The notes: generated by a model not told the origin, from the letters alone. A stretch of DNA of 64,000 bases from Mycolicibacterium sp. ND9-15 (GCF_035918395.1 NZ_CP142362.1:2207501-2271500), one strand, 5' to 3'. Shown: positions 17,905 to 27,831, counted from the first letter of the stretch. A program made the numbers and translations.

Positions 17905-18711
17905 TCAGCTCGGCGGGTCGAGCCGGACCCGGTACATCGACGGCCAGAACTTGCCGGTCAACAGGTATTCGTCGCCGCCCAGGTGGGCGATACCGTTGAG
18001 TGCCTTTTCCCGGCTGCCGTTCTGACCGGGCCACAGTTCCGCGGCGTCGACCACGGTGTTGACGTTGCCCGTCGCCGGGTCGATGCGCACGATCGTCTCG
18101 GTCTGCCAGACATTGGCCCACACCTGGCCGTCGACGCACTCCAACTCGTTGAGACTGCGCAGCGGCCGGCCATCGCGGGTGACGGCGACGGAGCCGGTCT
18201 CGGCGAACGTCGCCGGGTCGTGGAACCGCAGGCGGTCGGTGCCGTCGCTGCGGATCAGCCGGTCCCCGTCGCGGCACAGGCCCCAGCCCTCCCCCTCGAC
18301 CGGAACCTCCCGGACCGGGGTGAGGGTGGCTCTGTCCCATTCGACCGCAACCCCGTTCCGCCAGGTCAGTTCCCAGATCCGGTCGTCGACGACCGTGATG
18401 CCCTCACCGTAGTAGTTGTTCGGGGCGGCAGCCGCGCGGCGCACCGCGCCGGTGGCCGGGTCGAGTTCACGCATCTGCGACCTGCCCGCGATGCCGGTGC
18501 CCTCGTACAGGGTCGGTCCGTCGAGCTCGAGCCCCTGGGTCCACGCCGTGACGTCATGCGGAATCTCATTCAGCACAACGGGTTTGATCACCGGTGTGGA
18601 ACCATCCGCTGTGGGCGTGTCGCTCTGGGCGGTCGGCGCGGGGCCGCCACACGACACCGTTGCCACCGCGAACAAGACGATGGCCACGCGGCGGACCACA
18701 GAGACATGCAT
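17905..18711 (-). CDS. Glutaminyl-peptide cyclotransferase (beta-propeller type), exported
   Basis: A 268-residue protein with an N-terminal export signal and a cysteine after it (ATVSCGG), possibly a lipoprotein although the lipobox is weak. The body is a five-bladed propeller type glutaminyl cyclase (PF05096): FTQGLEL-like AWTQGLELDGPTLYEGTG, ELTWRNGVAVEWDRATL, EGWGLCRDGDRLIRSDGTDRL, LNELECVDGQVWANVW, and LNGIAHLGGDEYLLTGKFWP. It converts N-terminal Gln of exported proteins to pyroglutamate. The ATG at 18711 begins the signal sequence; an inverted repeat centred on GCATATGC lies directly upstream. Confidence 0.88.
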   Translation of the reverse strand: MHVSVVRRVAIVLFAVATVSCGGPAPTAQSDTPTADGSTPVIKPVVLNEIPHDVTAWTQGLELDGPTLYEGTGIAGRSQMRELDPATGAVRRAAAAPNNYYGEGITVVDDRIWELTWRNGVAVEWDRATLTPVREVPVEGEGWGLCRDGDRLIRSDGTDRLRFHDPATFAETGSVAVTRDGRPLRSLNELECVDGQVWANVWQTETIVRIDPATGNVNTVVDAAELWPGQNGSREKALNGIAHLGGDEYLLTGKFWPSMYRVRLDPPS

Positions 18712-18773
18712 AGGGCATATGCCTACCGGATGCGGCGGCGTTGCGGGCCGGAGTTCGCCGCCCGTGTCAGCCG

Positions 18774-21700
18774 TCACGGCCGCACCGCGTCAATTGCGCG
18801 GTAGATGCGCTGTTCGCTGACCGGCCGCGGGGTGCCGAGCTGTTGCGCCCAGAAGCTGACCCGGAGCTCCTCGATCTGGCGGCCGATGTCGCGAACGTCG
18901 GCACCGGCCGCGCGCGCGGGAGACAACGCGCGCACCAACTCGTCGTAGGCGTCCTGCACCGCGTGCACCCGGTCCATCCGATCGCGGTCGGCGTCGAGTC
19001 CGTGCGGCAGCCGCTCCAATCGGCGACCGATCGCGATCAGATACCGGGTGAGGTCGTCCAGATGCGTCGCCCCGGTGGCGGTGACGAAGCCGCGGGGCAA
19101 CATCCGCTCGACCTGTGCGCGGATGTCGGCGATGGCCTCCGCCTGCGCGGCGGACGGTGACGCCGGCAGCGCCACCTGGACGTCGTGCGCCGCGGCGAGC
19201 ACCTTCTCGACGCGCGTGACGATTCCGGCAGTGGTGGAAGCCAGCTCGGCTGCGACACGCTCTCGCAGCGTGGCGAACTCGTCGCGGGTCCACACCGGCG
19301 TGGGCGCGAGCATGTCGGTGGCGGCGTCGGCGCAGTCCTCGAGCAGCGCCTGCAGCGAGCCGTCCGGGTTGCTGCCGAGAACCAGCCTGCTTCGTGGCTG
19401 TAGTTGCCGCTCAACGGCTTTGACGGGTGAGGCCACCGCGAGGCGCAACAGTCTGCGGGTGCCGGGCCCCATCGACGCGTGCTGTTCGGCCGCGGTCGCG
19501 AACACCTGCACGTCGACCGCGCTCCCCGCATCGACCAGTGCCGGATAACCGCGCACGGCGTGGCCGCCGACAGCGCGTTCGACGGTGCGCGGCAACGCGT
19601 CGAGCTCCTCGGGCCAATTGCGTAACCCGGTCCGCTCCAGATCGCCGGCCGCCTCGGCGACCGCACGCCGCACGGGTGCGGCGAGTTGCTGCTGCAGGAC
19701 GTCGAGGTCCTTACCGCGTCCGAGTTCGGTGCCGTCGGCACCTTCGACGGCGAACGTGACGCGCAGATGCGACGCCAGCTTGTCAAGGTCGAACGCATCG
19801 ATCGGCACCAGCACGCCGGTGCGCCGGTGTAGCTCGCGCTGCACGGCCTCGAGCAGTGGCATGTCGCCGGGCGTGATCGAGGCCAGCACCGCACGCGCGG
19901 TGTCGGGTGCGGGAACGAAGTTGCGGCGCAGGTCTTTCGGCAGAGACCGGATCAGCGCGGTGACCAGCTCCTCGCGCAGGGCGGGTACCTGCCAGGCGAA
20001 TTCGTCGCCGCCGAGCCGCGCGAGCACCTCGACCGGCACGTGCACCGTGACACCGTCGTCCTCGGCACCGGGCTCGAAGCGATAGCTCAGCGGCAGCGTC
20101 AAATCGCCGGCGTGCCAGGCATCCGGCTGCCCGGTGGCCGCATCGTCCGTCCTGAGCAGGTCGGCGCGGGTGAAGGTGAGCAGTTCCGGCGTGACGTGGC
20201 GCTGCTTGCGCCACCAGGCGTCGAAGTGCCGCGCCGACACCACGTCCGCCGGGATTCGGGCGTGGTAGAACGCGAAGACCTCGTCGTCGCCGACGATCAG
20301 GTCGCGCCGACGGGCTTTGTCCTCCAGTTCCTCGAGGTCGGCACGGAGTGCGGCGTTGTCCCGAAAGAAGTGATGGCGCGTCTGCCAGTCGCCCTCCACG
20401 AGCGCATGCCGGATGAACAACTCCCGCGCCAGCTCCGGTTCGATCTGCGAGTATCCGACGCGGCGGTTCGGTACCAGCGGCAGGCCGTAGAGGGTAACCC
20501 GCTCGTAGGCCATCACCGCACCGCGGCGAGCGTCCCAGTGCGGTTCGCTGTAGGTCCGCTGCACCAGGTCGCCCGCGACGCGCTCGACCACGTCGGGCTG
20601 GATACGAGCTGCGATGCTCCCGAACAGCCTGGTGGTTTCGACGAGCTCGGCGACGACGATCCAACGCGGCGGGCGCTTGGTGAGAACCGAACCGGGCGCC
20701 AGCACGAACTTCGAGTTGCGCGCACCCTGATATTCGCGGCCGTCCCCGTCGCGCAGGCCGATGTGCGACAGCAGGCCGGCGATGAGTGCCGCGTGCACCC
20801 TGGCCGGGTCGGCGGGCTCGCTGGCCTCCCTGATTCCGAGATCCCGTGCGATGCTGCGTAGTTGTCCCGTGAGGTCCTGCCATTCCCGGATCCGCAGGTA
20901 GTGCAGGAACTCGTCGCGACACATGCGGCGGAAGGCGTTGCCCGACAACTCCTTCCGCTGCTCGGACAGATACCGCCAGAGGTTGAGGAACGACGTGAAG
21001 TCCGAATGCTCGTCGGCGAACCTGGCGTGCTTCTGCCGGGCGGCCTCCTCGCGGTCGACGGGGCGTTCCCGTGGGTCGGGGATCGACAGCGCCGCGGCCA
21101 GCACCAGGACCTCGCGCACGCACCCCTCGGTATCGGCCTGCAGGATCATTCGGCCCAACCGCGGGTCGACCGGCAACTGGGCGAGGCGGCGCCCGACATC
21201 GGTGATCGCGCCGTGGGCGTCGAATGCGCCGAGTTCCTGCAGCAACTGCACGCCGTCGCGGATGCTGCGCCGATCCGGCGGGTCGAGGAACGGAAACGTT
21301 TCGATATCCCCGAGATTCAGCGCCGCCATCTGCAGGATGACCGCGGCCAGATTGGTCCGCAGAATCTCGGGCTCGGTGTATCGCAGCCGCGATACGAAGT
21401 CCTCCTCGGAGTACAACCGGATGCACACCCCGGGTGCTGTGCGGCCCGACCGTCCTGCCCGCTGCGCGGCGGAAGCCTGCGAGATCGGTTCGATCGGCAG
21501 TCGCTGCACTTTGGTCCTCCGGCTGTATCGAGAGATTCGGGCGGTGCCGGGGTCGATGACGTAGCGGATGCCCGGCACCGTCAACGACGTCTCGGCGACG
21601 TTCGTCGCGAGTACGACGCGCCGCGCGGCACGGCTGGGCTGGAACACCCGCTGCTGCTCGGCCGCCGGCAGGCGGGCATACAACGGCAGCACCTCGGTGT

Positions 21701-22664
21701 TCGCCAGCCCGCGCAAGGCCTCTGCGGTGTCGCGGATCTCGCGCTCGCCGGAGAGGAACACGAGCACGTCACCGGGCGGTTCGGCCGACAGTTCACCGAT
21801 GGCGTCGACGATCGCCTCGGTCTGGTCACGAACCTGGCTGCGCACCACGTCGTGGTCGGGGTCGTCGGGATCATCGGAATCATCCGGGGGAACCGCGACT
21901 TCCAAAGGCCGGTACCGGATTTCAACTGGATAGGTGCGCCCCGAAACCTCCGCGATCGGCGCCCCGGCGAAGTGGGCCGCGAACCGCTCGGGTTCGATCG
22001 TCGCCGACGTGACAATGAGTTTGAGGTCCGGCCGTCGGGGCAGCAGTTCGCGGAGATATCCGAGGAGGAAGTCGATGTTGAGGCTGCGCTCGTGGGCCTC
22101 GTCGAGGATCAGCGTGTCGTAACGCAACAGCCGTCGGTCGCGCTGGATCTCGGCGAGCAGGATTCCGTCGGTCATCAGCTTGACAAGCGTGCGATCGGAG
22201 GCCTGGTCGGTGAATCGCACGGTGTAGCCGATCGTGTCGCCGAGTGGGCCGCCCAGTTCGTCGGCGATGCGCTGTGCCACAGTGCGGGCGGCCAGCCGCC
22301 GCGGTTGGGTGTGCCCGATGGTGCCGCGCACTCCCCGGCCGAGCTCGAGGCAGATCTTCGGCAGTTGTGTCGTCTTGCCGGAGCCGGTTTCGCCGGCGAC
22401 GATCACCACCTGATGTTCGGTGATCGCCTTGGCGATCTCGTCGCGGCGCTCACTGACCGGCAGCTCGGGGTACGTGATGGTCGGCACCGCCGCCGCGCGG
22501 GTCGCGATGAGCGCCTCCGCGGCGGCGATCTGTTCGGCGAGCTTGGCCACCTTCTCCGGACTGGCGCCGCGCAGCTGTCGCAGGCGCCTGCCGAACCGGG
22601 CGGCGTCCCGGATCGTCAGTCCGTCGAGGCGCTTGCGAAGCTCAGCGACTGACGGGCCGGACAC
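18774..22664 (-). CDS. hrpA: ATP-dependent RNA helicase HrpA (DEAH box)
   Basis: A 1296-residue DEAH helicase, the usual HrpA length. The N-terminal part has ETGSGKTTQLPKICLELGRG (Walker A), LILDEAHERSLNIDFLLGYL (DEAH), VTSATIEPERFAAHF, and the motif VI QRAGRSGRTAPGVCIRLY. Helicase-associated and OB domains follow, and the C-terminal third is the DUF3418 region found only in HrpA. It remodels mRNA and ribosomal complexes; in E. coli HrpA rescues stalled ribosomes. I use the GTG at 22664, with CGGAG just before it and the conserved sequence beginning there. Confidence 0.95.
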   Translation of the reverse strand: MSGPSVAELRKRLDGLTIRDAARFGRRLRQLRGASPEKVAKLAEQIAAAEALIATRAAAVPTITYPELPVSERRDEIAKAITEHQVVIVAGETGSGKTTQLPKICLELGRGVRGTIGHTQPRRLAARTVAQRIADELGGPLGDTIGYTVRFTDQASDRTLVKLMTDGILLAEIQRDRRLLRYDTLILDEAHERSLNIDFLLGYLRELLPRRPDLKLIVTSATIEPERFAAHFAGAPIAEVSGRTYPVEIRYRPLEVAVPPDDSDDPDDPDHDVVRSQVRDQTEAIVDAIGELSAEPPGDVLVFLSGEREIRDTAEALRGLANTEVLPLYARLPAAEQQRVFQPSRAARRVVLATNVAETSLTVPGIRYVIDPGTARISRYSRRTKVQRLPIEPISQASAAQRAGRSGRTAPGVCIRLYSEEDFVSRLRYTEPEILRTNLAAVILQMAALNLGDIETFPFLDPPDRRSIRDGVQLLQELGAFDAHGAITDVGRRLAQLPVDPRLGRMILQADTEGCVREVLVLAAALSIPDPRERPVDREEAARQKHARFADEHSDFTSFLNLWRYLSEQRKELSGNAFRRMCRDEFLHYLRIREWQDLTGQLRSIARDLGIREASEPADPARVHAALIAGLLSHIGLRDGDGREYQGARNSKFVLAPGSVLTKRPPRWIVVAELVETTRLFGSIAARIQPDVVERVAGDLVQRTYSEPHWDARRGAVMAYERVTLYGLPLVPNRRVGYSQIEPELARELFIRHALVEGDWQTRHHFFRDNAALRADLEELEDKARRRDLIVGDDEVFAFYHARIPADVVSARHFDAWWRKQRHVTPELLTFTRADLLRTDDAATGQPDAWHAGDLTLPLSYRFEPGAEDDGVTVHVPVEVLARLGGDEFAWQVPALREELVTALIRSLPKDLRRNFVPAPDTARAVLASITPGDMPLLEAVQRELHRRTGVLVPIDAFDLDKLASHLRVTFAVEGADGTELGRGKDLDVLQQQLAAPVRRAVAEAAGDLERTGLRNWPEELDALPRTVERAVGGHAVRGYPALVDAGSAVDVQVFATAAEQHASMGPGTRRLLRLAVASPVKAVERQLQPRSRLVLGSNPDGSLQALLEDCADAATDMLAPTPVWTRDEFATLRERVAAELASTTAGIVTRVEKVLAAAHDVQVALPASPSAAQAEAIADIRAQVERMLPRGFVTATGATHLDDLTRYLIAIGRRLERLPHGLDADRDRMDRVHAVQDAYDELVRALSPARAAGADVRDIGRQIEELRVSFWAQQLGTPRPVSEQRIYRAIDAVRP

Positions 22665-22686
22665 TCCGGCAAGGATAGGCGGCCGG

Positions 22687-23580
22687 TCAGGACTTCTCGG
22701 GCGCCCAGTAGTCGAGCATCTCGGCGAACGTCTCGAACGCCGGGGTGGAGACACCGTAGGTCGCCTCCAGGTGGATGCTGAGCGGGAAGCCCAGGCCGGC
22801 GACGCCGTCGATCACGCGCTTGTACAGGTCGAGCATCAGCTTGCGCTTCTCGACCGGCTCGGTGGCGGTGAGCCTCTTGACGAACTCCTGCTCCTCGGCG
22901 ACCGCGGCGTTGCCCGGATCCTGGATCAGCCAGTTGATCAGCCCGACCTTGCTCTCCAGCTTCGGCACGAAACCGAACGACAGCAGGATCTCCGGCCGGT
23001 GGTCGGTCTCGTCGGCGAAGTCGCGCAGGAAGCCGACAATCGCGTCCGAGTACAGCAGTTGGGTCATGCCGTAGGTGGCGCCCCGGTCGCATTTGAACGC
23101 GAACCGGCTCTGCTCGCCGTCGCGGGTCGGGATGAGAATCGCCCCGCGGTTGCGCACCAGGTCGGCGTAGATCGACAGCGCGTCGGTCGGTGCGACCCCG
23201 CCGCCTTCGCCGTCGCTCATCGTGCGCGGCACACCGACGAACGCGATGCCGTCGAACCCGGCGGCGGACAAGTCCGTCAGCCGCCGCCGCAGCGTCGGTT
23301 CGTCCATGAACGCGGTGACCTGGGTACACAAGCCGTGCACCCCGGGGAGCTCGGGCGCGATGATCTTCCAGAAGTCGAGCACGTCGAGCTTCGGCTTCAT
23401 CTCGATGGGACGGTCGTCGTCCTCTTCGATCATGCCGGGGATCATCAGGTGCCCGATGCGGCCGTCGAGCCCCGTCTCGGCGGAGCATCGCAGCACCTTG
23501 TGTGCATCTTCCAGCGCCTGCTCGTGGCCCCGCTCGACGTTCGGCGGCACGAGCTCGAGCGCGATGGTGTTCAGCGTCAC
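22687..23580 (-). CDS. Mycobacterial-type methylenetetrahydrofolate reductase
   Basis: A 297-residue protein with a TIM-barrel pattern: NTIALELVPPN at the start, HLMIPGMIEEDDDRPIEMKPKLDVLDFW, GFDGIAFVGVPRTMSDGEG, and the C-terminal GLGFPLSIHLEATYGVSTPAFETFAEML. It resembles Rv2172c and the M. smegmatis proteins reported as unusual NADH-dependent MTHFRs that lack flavin, which reduce methylene-THF to methyl-THF for methionine synthesis. The classic MetF motifs are not evident. The GTG at 23580 has AGGAG eight bases upstream. It lies 22 bp upstream of hrpA and may be co-transcribed with it. Confidence 0.8.
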   Translation of the reverse strand: MTLNTIALELVPPNVERGHEQALEDAHKVLRCSAETGLDGRIGHLMIPGMIEEDDDRPIEMKPKLDVLDFWKIIAPELPGVHGLCTQVTAFMDEPTLRRRLTDLSAAGFDGIAFVGVPRTMSDGEGGGVAPTDALSIYADLVRNRGAILIPTRDGEQSRFAFKCDRGATYGMTQLLYSDAIVGFLRDFADETDHRPEILLSFGFVPKLESKVGLINWLIQDPGNAAVAEEQEFVKRLTATEPVEKRKLMLDLYKRVIDGVAGLGFPLSIHLEATYGVSTPAFETFAEMLDYWAPEKS

Positions 23581-23774
23581 CGGGCTGCTCCTGTCCAGAC
23601 GGTCACTTCCCCGCGGCGCGGCAGGTCCCCGATGACCCCGATCTCGCGAATCTCGATCCGCGCCCTTCCCCGGGAGCCTCACCATACCGACTTCGCCGCC
23701 GAGGCCGCCCACACGTCTGCGGCCACGGGCTCTCAGCCGATTCCCAGCGCTCGGTGACCTCCGTGCCGCCTGCG

Positions 23775-23786
23775 GTTGGTACCAAC
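23775..23786. promoter_or_regulatory. Perfect 12-bp palindrome before the ANTAR gene
   Basis: GTTGGTACCAAC is a perfect palindrome ending six bases before the ATG at 23793. Its position would let a bound protein block transcription or translation start. It may also be chance. Confidence 0.4.
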
Positions 23787-23792
23787 GGTTGC

Positions 23793-24047
23793 ATGACACC
23801 CGGACGACAAAGCCTGGACACCGCGGAAGGTGTTCTCATCGCACTTCGCCACTGCACCGTCGACGAGGCATTCCGCGAGATCATCCGCGCGGCCCAGCAG
23901 CATCAGGTGCCGCTGTTCACCCTCGCCGACGCGCTCGTCACCGCCGCCAGCGGCAACGCGGAGTGCCCGAACAGCGCGGCGCGCAGCGCGGTGATCGCCG
24001 AGTGGGGGGCGCTGTTGACGACGCCGGAGCGTTTCAGCTTCGGTTGA
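23793..24047 (+). CDS. Stand-alone ANTAR-domain protein
   Basis: An 84-residue protein that is almost entirely an ANTAR-like three-helix domain: DTAEGVLIALRHCTVDEAFREIIRAAQQHQVPLFTLADALVTAASG. ANTAR domains bind paired hairpins in nascent RNA and prevent termination. Usually ANTAR is fused to a receiver or GAF sensor; here no sensor domain is present. The family is common in mycobacteria, often with GAF. A palindrome lies just before the ATG. It is the first rightward gene after hrpA/MTHFR and precedes selO by 30 bp, so the two may form an operon. Confidence 0.75.
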   Translation: MTPGRQSLDTAEGVLIALRHCTVDEAFREIIRAAQQHQVPLFTLADALVTAASGNAECPNSAARSAVIAEWGALLTTPERFSFG

Positions 24048-24077
24048 GGTGCTGGCACCGCTCGTACTGTGGAAAGG

Positions 24078-25535
24078 GTGAGCGCACCCACCGCCGTCTC
24101 GTTCGCCGACCACTACGCCAGCGACCTGCCCGAGTTGGCCGTGCGCTGGCAGGCCGAGGCGGCACCGGATCCGCGGTTGCTCGTGCTCAACGAACCGTTG
24201 GCGGCCGAACTCGGTCTAGACGCGGCGTGGCTGCGCGGCCCCGAGGGACTCCGGTTGCTGGTCGGCACGCTGGTCCCGGACGGTGCGACGCCGGTCGCGC
24301 AGGCGTACGCCGGGCACCAGTTCGGTGGGTACGTGCCGCGGTTGGGCGACGGGCGCGCGCTACTGCTCGGCGAACTCGCCACGATGTCCGGGGAACTCCG
24401 CGACGTGCATCTGAAGGGCTCCGGGGCGACGCCGTTCGCCCGCGGCGGTGACGGTTTGGCGGCGGTCGGGCCGATGCTGCGCGAGTACATCGTCAGCGAG
24501 GCCATGCACGCGATGGGAATTCCGACCACCCGCTCGCTGGCGGTGGTGGCGACCGGACGCCAGGTGCAGCGCGAGACGCCGCTGCCCGGGGCCGTGCTGG
24601 TCCGGGTTGCGCGCAGTCACCTGCGCGTCGGCACCTTTCAGTACGCCGCCAGCACCGGCGACATCGACCTGTTGCGGCGCGTTGCCGACCATGCGATCGA
24701 ACGGCACCACCCAGCGGCCGCCGCGGCGGGCAATCGCTACGTCGCGCTGTTCGAATCGGTGGTCGCGGTGCAGGCGGCGCTGGTCGCGAAATGGATGCTG
24801 GTCGGCTTCGTGCACGGCGTGATGAACACCGACAACATGACGATCTCCGGCGAGACCATCGACTACGGTCCCTGCGCGTTCATGGAGGCTTACGACCCCG
24901 ACACGGTGTTCAGCTCGATCGACTCGTGGGGTCGCTATGCCTACGGCAACCAGCCGGCGATCGCGGCGTGGAACCTGGCCCGGCTGGCCGAAGCGCTGCT
25001 TCCCCTGTTCGCCGACGGCCAACAGCAGGCGATCGCGCTCGCCGAGGGCAGCCTCGCCGGCTTCGCGCCCCGGTTCCAGGACGCGCTGTCGGCCGGCATG
25101 TGCGCCAAGCTCGGGCTCGCCGAGACCATCCCCGACGAGATCGCTGTGCCGCTGATGAACGACCTGACCGCGCAACTTCACCAGAGCCACGTCGACTTCA
25201 CGTCGTTCTTCCGTCACCTTGGGCAGGCCGCTCGCGGAGACGACGAACCCGCTCGCGGGCTGTTCCTGGACCTGGCCGCGTTCGACGGCTGGCTGGCGCG
25301 CTGGCACGCGCTGCGGCCCGACGCCGCGGTGATGGACCGCGCCAACCCGATCTACATTCCGCGGAACCATCTCGTCGAGGAGGCGCTCACTGCCGCGACA
25401 GGCGGCGACCTCCAGCCGCTGTACGGGTTGTTGGAAGCCGTGACGGCACCCTACGACGAGCGCCCCGGCTTGCAGCGTTACGCCGAGCCCGCGCCGGAGG
25501 ATTTCGGGAAGTACCGAACCTTCTGTGGCACGTGA
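24078..25535 (+). CDS. selO: SelO-family protein adenylyltransferase (YdiU)
   Basis: A 485-residue pseudokinase-type AMPylase. The diagnostic blocks are [75 protein letters not shown], and the metal-binding/catalytic region [27 protein letters not shown]. SelO transfers AMP to Ser/Thr/Tyr of proteins in redox homeostasis. Eukaryotic and some bacterial members have a C-terminal selenocysteine or Cys; here the end is YRTFCGT, with a Cys two residues from the terminal pair. The GTG at 24078 is chosen over 24069 because the conserved N-terminus starts there. Confidence 0.92.
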   Translation: MSAPTAVSFADHYASDLPELAVRWQAEAAPDPRLLVLNEPLAAELGLDAAWLRGPEGLRLLVGTLVPDGATPVAQAYAGHQFGGYVPRLGDGRALLLGELATMSGELRDVHLKGSGATPFARGGDGLAAVGPMLREYIVSEAMHAMGIPTTRSLAVVATGRQVQRETPLPGAVLVRVARSHLRVGTFQYAASTGDIDLLRRVADHAIERHHPAAAAAGNRYVALFESVVAVQAALVAKWMLVGFVHGVMNTDNMTISGETIDYGPCAFMEAYDPDTVFSSIDSWGRYAYGNQPAIAAWNLARLAEALLPLFADGQQQAIALAEGSLAGFAPRFQDALSAGMCAKLGLAETIPDEIAVPLMNDLTAQLHQSHVDFTSFFRHLGQAARGDDEPARGLFLDLAAFDGWLARWHALRPDAAVMDRANPIYIPRNHLVEEALTAATGGDLQPLYGLLEAVTAPYDERPGLQRYAEPAPEDFGKYRTFCGT

Positions 25536-25546
25536 CGGTCCGGCCC

Positions 25547-25552
25547 TAGACT
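25547..25552 (+). promoter_or_regulatory. Probable -10 element of a leaderless transcript
   Basis: TAGACT lies exactly six bases before the ATG at 25559. The same hexamer with the same spacing precedes the fatty-acyl-AMP ligase gene at 39815. Confidence 0.55.
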
Positions 25553-25558
25553 CTCTTC

Positions 25559-25783
25559 ATGACCTTGCGACGGATGGTGACGGCGACGCTGCTCTTCGCT
25601 TCACTGTGCGCCGTCCCGCCGACCATCGCCTCGGCCCAGCCCGGAAACTGCTGCTGCCCACCCGGCCAGACCGGGGTGATCTACGGGTGCGCGTCGTTCT
25701 GCGTCGACGGCAAGGCCCTGGACACCAGCACCGGGTTGTGTGTGCCGGTCCCACCGCCGTATCCGCATCCGCCGGTGACATAG
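25559..25783 (+). CDS. Small secreted Cys-rich protein
   Basis: A 74-residue protein with a signal peptide (residues 1-26, ending TIASAQP). The mature part is short and rich in Cys and Pro: GNCCCPPGQ, GCASFC and GLC give seven cysteines in about 35 residues, followed by a Pro-rich end (VPPPYPHPPVT). Disulfide-rich exported peptides of this kind occur in mycobacteria, but I do not recognise a named family. The gene probably has its own leaderless promoter and lies between selO and an M42 peptidase. Confidence 0.65.
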   Translation: MTLRRMVTATLLFASLCAVPPTIASAQPGNCCCPPGQTGVIYGCASFCVDGKALDTSTGLCVPVPPPYPHPPVT

Positions 25784-25839
25784 CGGCGCTCTCGGCGCGC
25801 CGAGATTAGCCCGGCGGTGTCGGGGCAATATCAAGATCT

Positions 25840-26913
25840 ATGACGACCGACGACGCCCCGCACCGCGACCTACTTCAGGAATTGCTTTACGCCTACGGTC
25901 CGTGCGGCCAGGAAGACGCCGTGCGGGAGATCTGCCTTCGCGAGTTGAAGCCGCACGCCGACGAGATGTGGGTCGACGAGGCAGGCAACGTGGTCGGCCT
26001 CATCCGCGGCGCGGACAGCGAAGCGCAAGCCGCGCGGGTGATGGCGCACATGGACGAGTTGTCGATGATCGTCAAGCGGATCGAGTCCGACGGCACGCTG
26101 CACATGACGCCGCTGGGGACGATGTACCCCGGCAATTTCGGACTCGGACCGGTCGACGTCCTAGGCGACCAGCGGACCGTCTGCGGCGTGCTGACACTCG
26201 GCTCCGAACACACCACCCAGGAGAGCCCGCGGATCTGGGAGACCAAACCGGACCAGGGCGACAAAGCGCTGGACTGGACGCATGTGTACGTGTTCACCGG
26301 CCACACACCCGACGATCTCGCCGACGCAGGAATCCGGCCCGGCACCCGGGCATGCGTGCACCGGAGCAAGCGCACGCTCATCGACGTCGGCTCCGACTAC
26401 ATCGGCTGCTACTTCATGGACGACCGTGCCGCGGTGACTGCCCTACTGGATGTCGCCGGCCGGTTGGCCGCGAGCGACCAGCGCCCCGCCCGCGACACCT
26501 ATCTGGTGTTCACCACGAGCGAGGAGATCGGCGGTATCGGCGGCTCGTACGCCAGCCACATGCTGCCGGGTGATCTGACTTTGGCGCTTGAGGTGGGCCC
26601 GACGGAGGCGGAGTACGGCACCACTTGCAGCGGTGGCCCGATCGTCGCGTACAGCGACGCCGAGACCATCTACGACAAGGTCGTGGCCGACACGCTGCTC
26701 GAAATCGCGAACGACCTCGGATTCTCACCCCAGCCGGCGGTGCTCGGCGCGTTCGAATCCGATGCGTCGCACTCGAAGGCCAGCGCCCTCACGCCGCGCG
26801 CCGGCCTCCTATGCCTACCCACGCTGAGCACACATGGTTACGAGGTCATCGCTCGGCAGGCGATCCCGGAAATGTGCGCGGTGCTGTCAGAGTTCCTGCG
26901 GCGCGGCGTTTAG
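25840..26913 (+). CDS. M42-family metallo-aminopeptidase
   Basis: A 357-residue zinc peptidase of the M42 (PepA/FrvX) family. Metal ligands are seen in ARVMAHMDELSM (His and Asp), GCYFMDDRAAVTALLDV (Asp), and TSEEIGGIGG (the catalytic and ligand Glu pair), with ALEVGPTE and the late SDASHSKAS/STHGYE motif providing the last ligands. It is a cytoplasmic aminopeptidase that trims peptides. The N-terminal LLQELLYAYGPCGQED matches the family start. It stands alone and meets the next gene tail to tail. Confidence 0.88.
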   Translation: MTTDDAPHRDLLQELLYAYGPCGQEDAVREICLRELKPHADEMWVDEAGNVVGLIRGADSEAQAARVMAHMDELSMIVKRIESDGTLHMTPLGTMYPGNFGLGPVDVLGDQRTVCGVLTLGSEHTTQESPRIWETKPDQGDKALDWTHVYVFTGHTPDDLADAGIRPGTRACVHRSKRTLIDVGSDYIGCYFMDDRAAVTALLDVAGRLAASDQRPARDTYLVFTTSEEIGGIGGSYASHMLPGDLTLALEVGPTEAEYGTTCSGGPIVAYSDAETIYDKVVADTLLEIANDLGFSPQPAVLGAFESDASHSKASALTPRAGLLCLPTLSTHGYEVIARQAIPEMCAVLSEFLRRGV

Positions 26914-26914
26914 C

Positions 26915-27568
26915 TCAGCCGTCGAGTTCGCCGGCGATACCACGCTCGATCGCGGCGCGGGCGCGCTCGGGCAGCACGATCAACCCGTCGAGTTCGCGGC
27001 GGGCCAGCTCGTAGCCTTTCTCCCGCTCCTGCGGCGTGGCTGCGGTGTCGGCGGCGACGCGCAGCATGCTCTGGGCGCGGGCGATGCGTTGCTGGTCCTG
27101 CGCCGAGAAATCGCCGCGTCGACGCCGGACCGCCTCGCTCTCGGCGGCGTCGAAGGCGGTCACGTAATCGGTGACCGCATCGACGTACTCGCGAGCGGCG
27201 TCGCCGTCGTCGACGAGGTCCTCGGCCTGCGCCGGCCGCAGCAGGTCCGCCCGCAACTTGGTTCGGTGGAACCGCTCGGTCAGCGGGTCGCGCATATCGG
27301 TCATCAGCGGGAAGTCGAGCAGCTTGGCGACGTCGAGTTCGTACTCGAGCCACCGGGTGTCGGTGCGGTCGTGCGCCTTCACCGCCCGGGCGATCGCCTG
27401 CCAGGTCGCCGCGGTGTTCACGCGGGGCGGCGGACCCGCGGGCAGCTGGTCGGATGTAGTGTCCTGTCGTGCGCGAGCCGCGCTGAACGCCCGGTATCCG
27501 CCGTAGAGCACGCCGGCGAGCGGGACGAGCACGATAAGCAACTCGGCCAGGCGGAAGATCAGGCCCAT
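26915..27568 (-). CDS. Membrane-anchored hypothetical protein
   Basis: A 217-residue protein with one membrane segment at the N-terminus (MGLIFRLAELLIVLVPLAGVLYGGYRAF) and a soluble, charged, alpha-helical remainder. Blocks such as ARAVKAHDRTDTRWLEYELDVAKLLDFPLMTDMRDPLTERFHRTKLRADLLRP are conserved in mycobacterial hypotheticals as far as I recall. The ATG at 27568 places the hydrophobic segment at the start; a longer frame to 27631 is possible but adds a non-hydrophobic extension. Function unknown. Confidence 0.65.
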   Translation of the reverse strand: MGLIFRLAELLIVLVPLAGVLYGGYRAFSAARARQDTTSDQLPAGPPPRVNTAATWQAIARAVKAHDRTDTRWLEYELDVAKLLDFPLMTDMRDPLTERFHRTKLRADLLRPAQAEDLVDDGDAAREYVDAVTDYVTAFDAAESEAVRRRRGDFSAQDQQRIARAQSMLRVAADTAATPQEREKGYELARRELDGLIVLPERARAAIERGIAGELDG

Positions 27569-27831
27569 ACCGACTCCATGCAGCCAGGATGCCACCGCGG
27601 CGCGGCACAATTTATCCGCGTTATCCGCCAACGAGAAGCCGTGGCTGTTGCGACCGCGATATCGCGACCAGGAATGCTATTTCGACGCCGCGTCGGCGGC
27701 GGGCCCTACGCCCGCGCGCGATGGCGGGCGAGTCCAGCCAACCCGAATACGTCGCCGCTGCGGCCACCCCTCGGGCGAATCCTGCCCCTCCTGCTGGCGG
27801 CCCCTACCGACTCAGCGGCCGAAAGTCATCG

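Noticed and set aside
20862..22652. 596-codon rightward open frame inside hrpA
   Set aside because: Antisense shadow; all helicase motifs lie on the minus strand.
27569..27831. Possible small gene or RNA between the membrane-anchored protein and DUF7218 genes
   Set aside because: Open frames there lack a ribosome-binding site and protein-like composition; only a short GC hairpin near 27709-27730 is seen.
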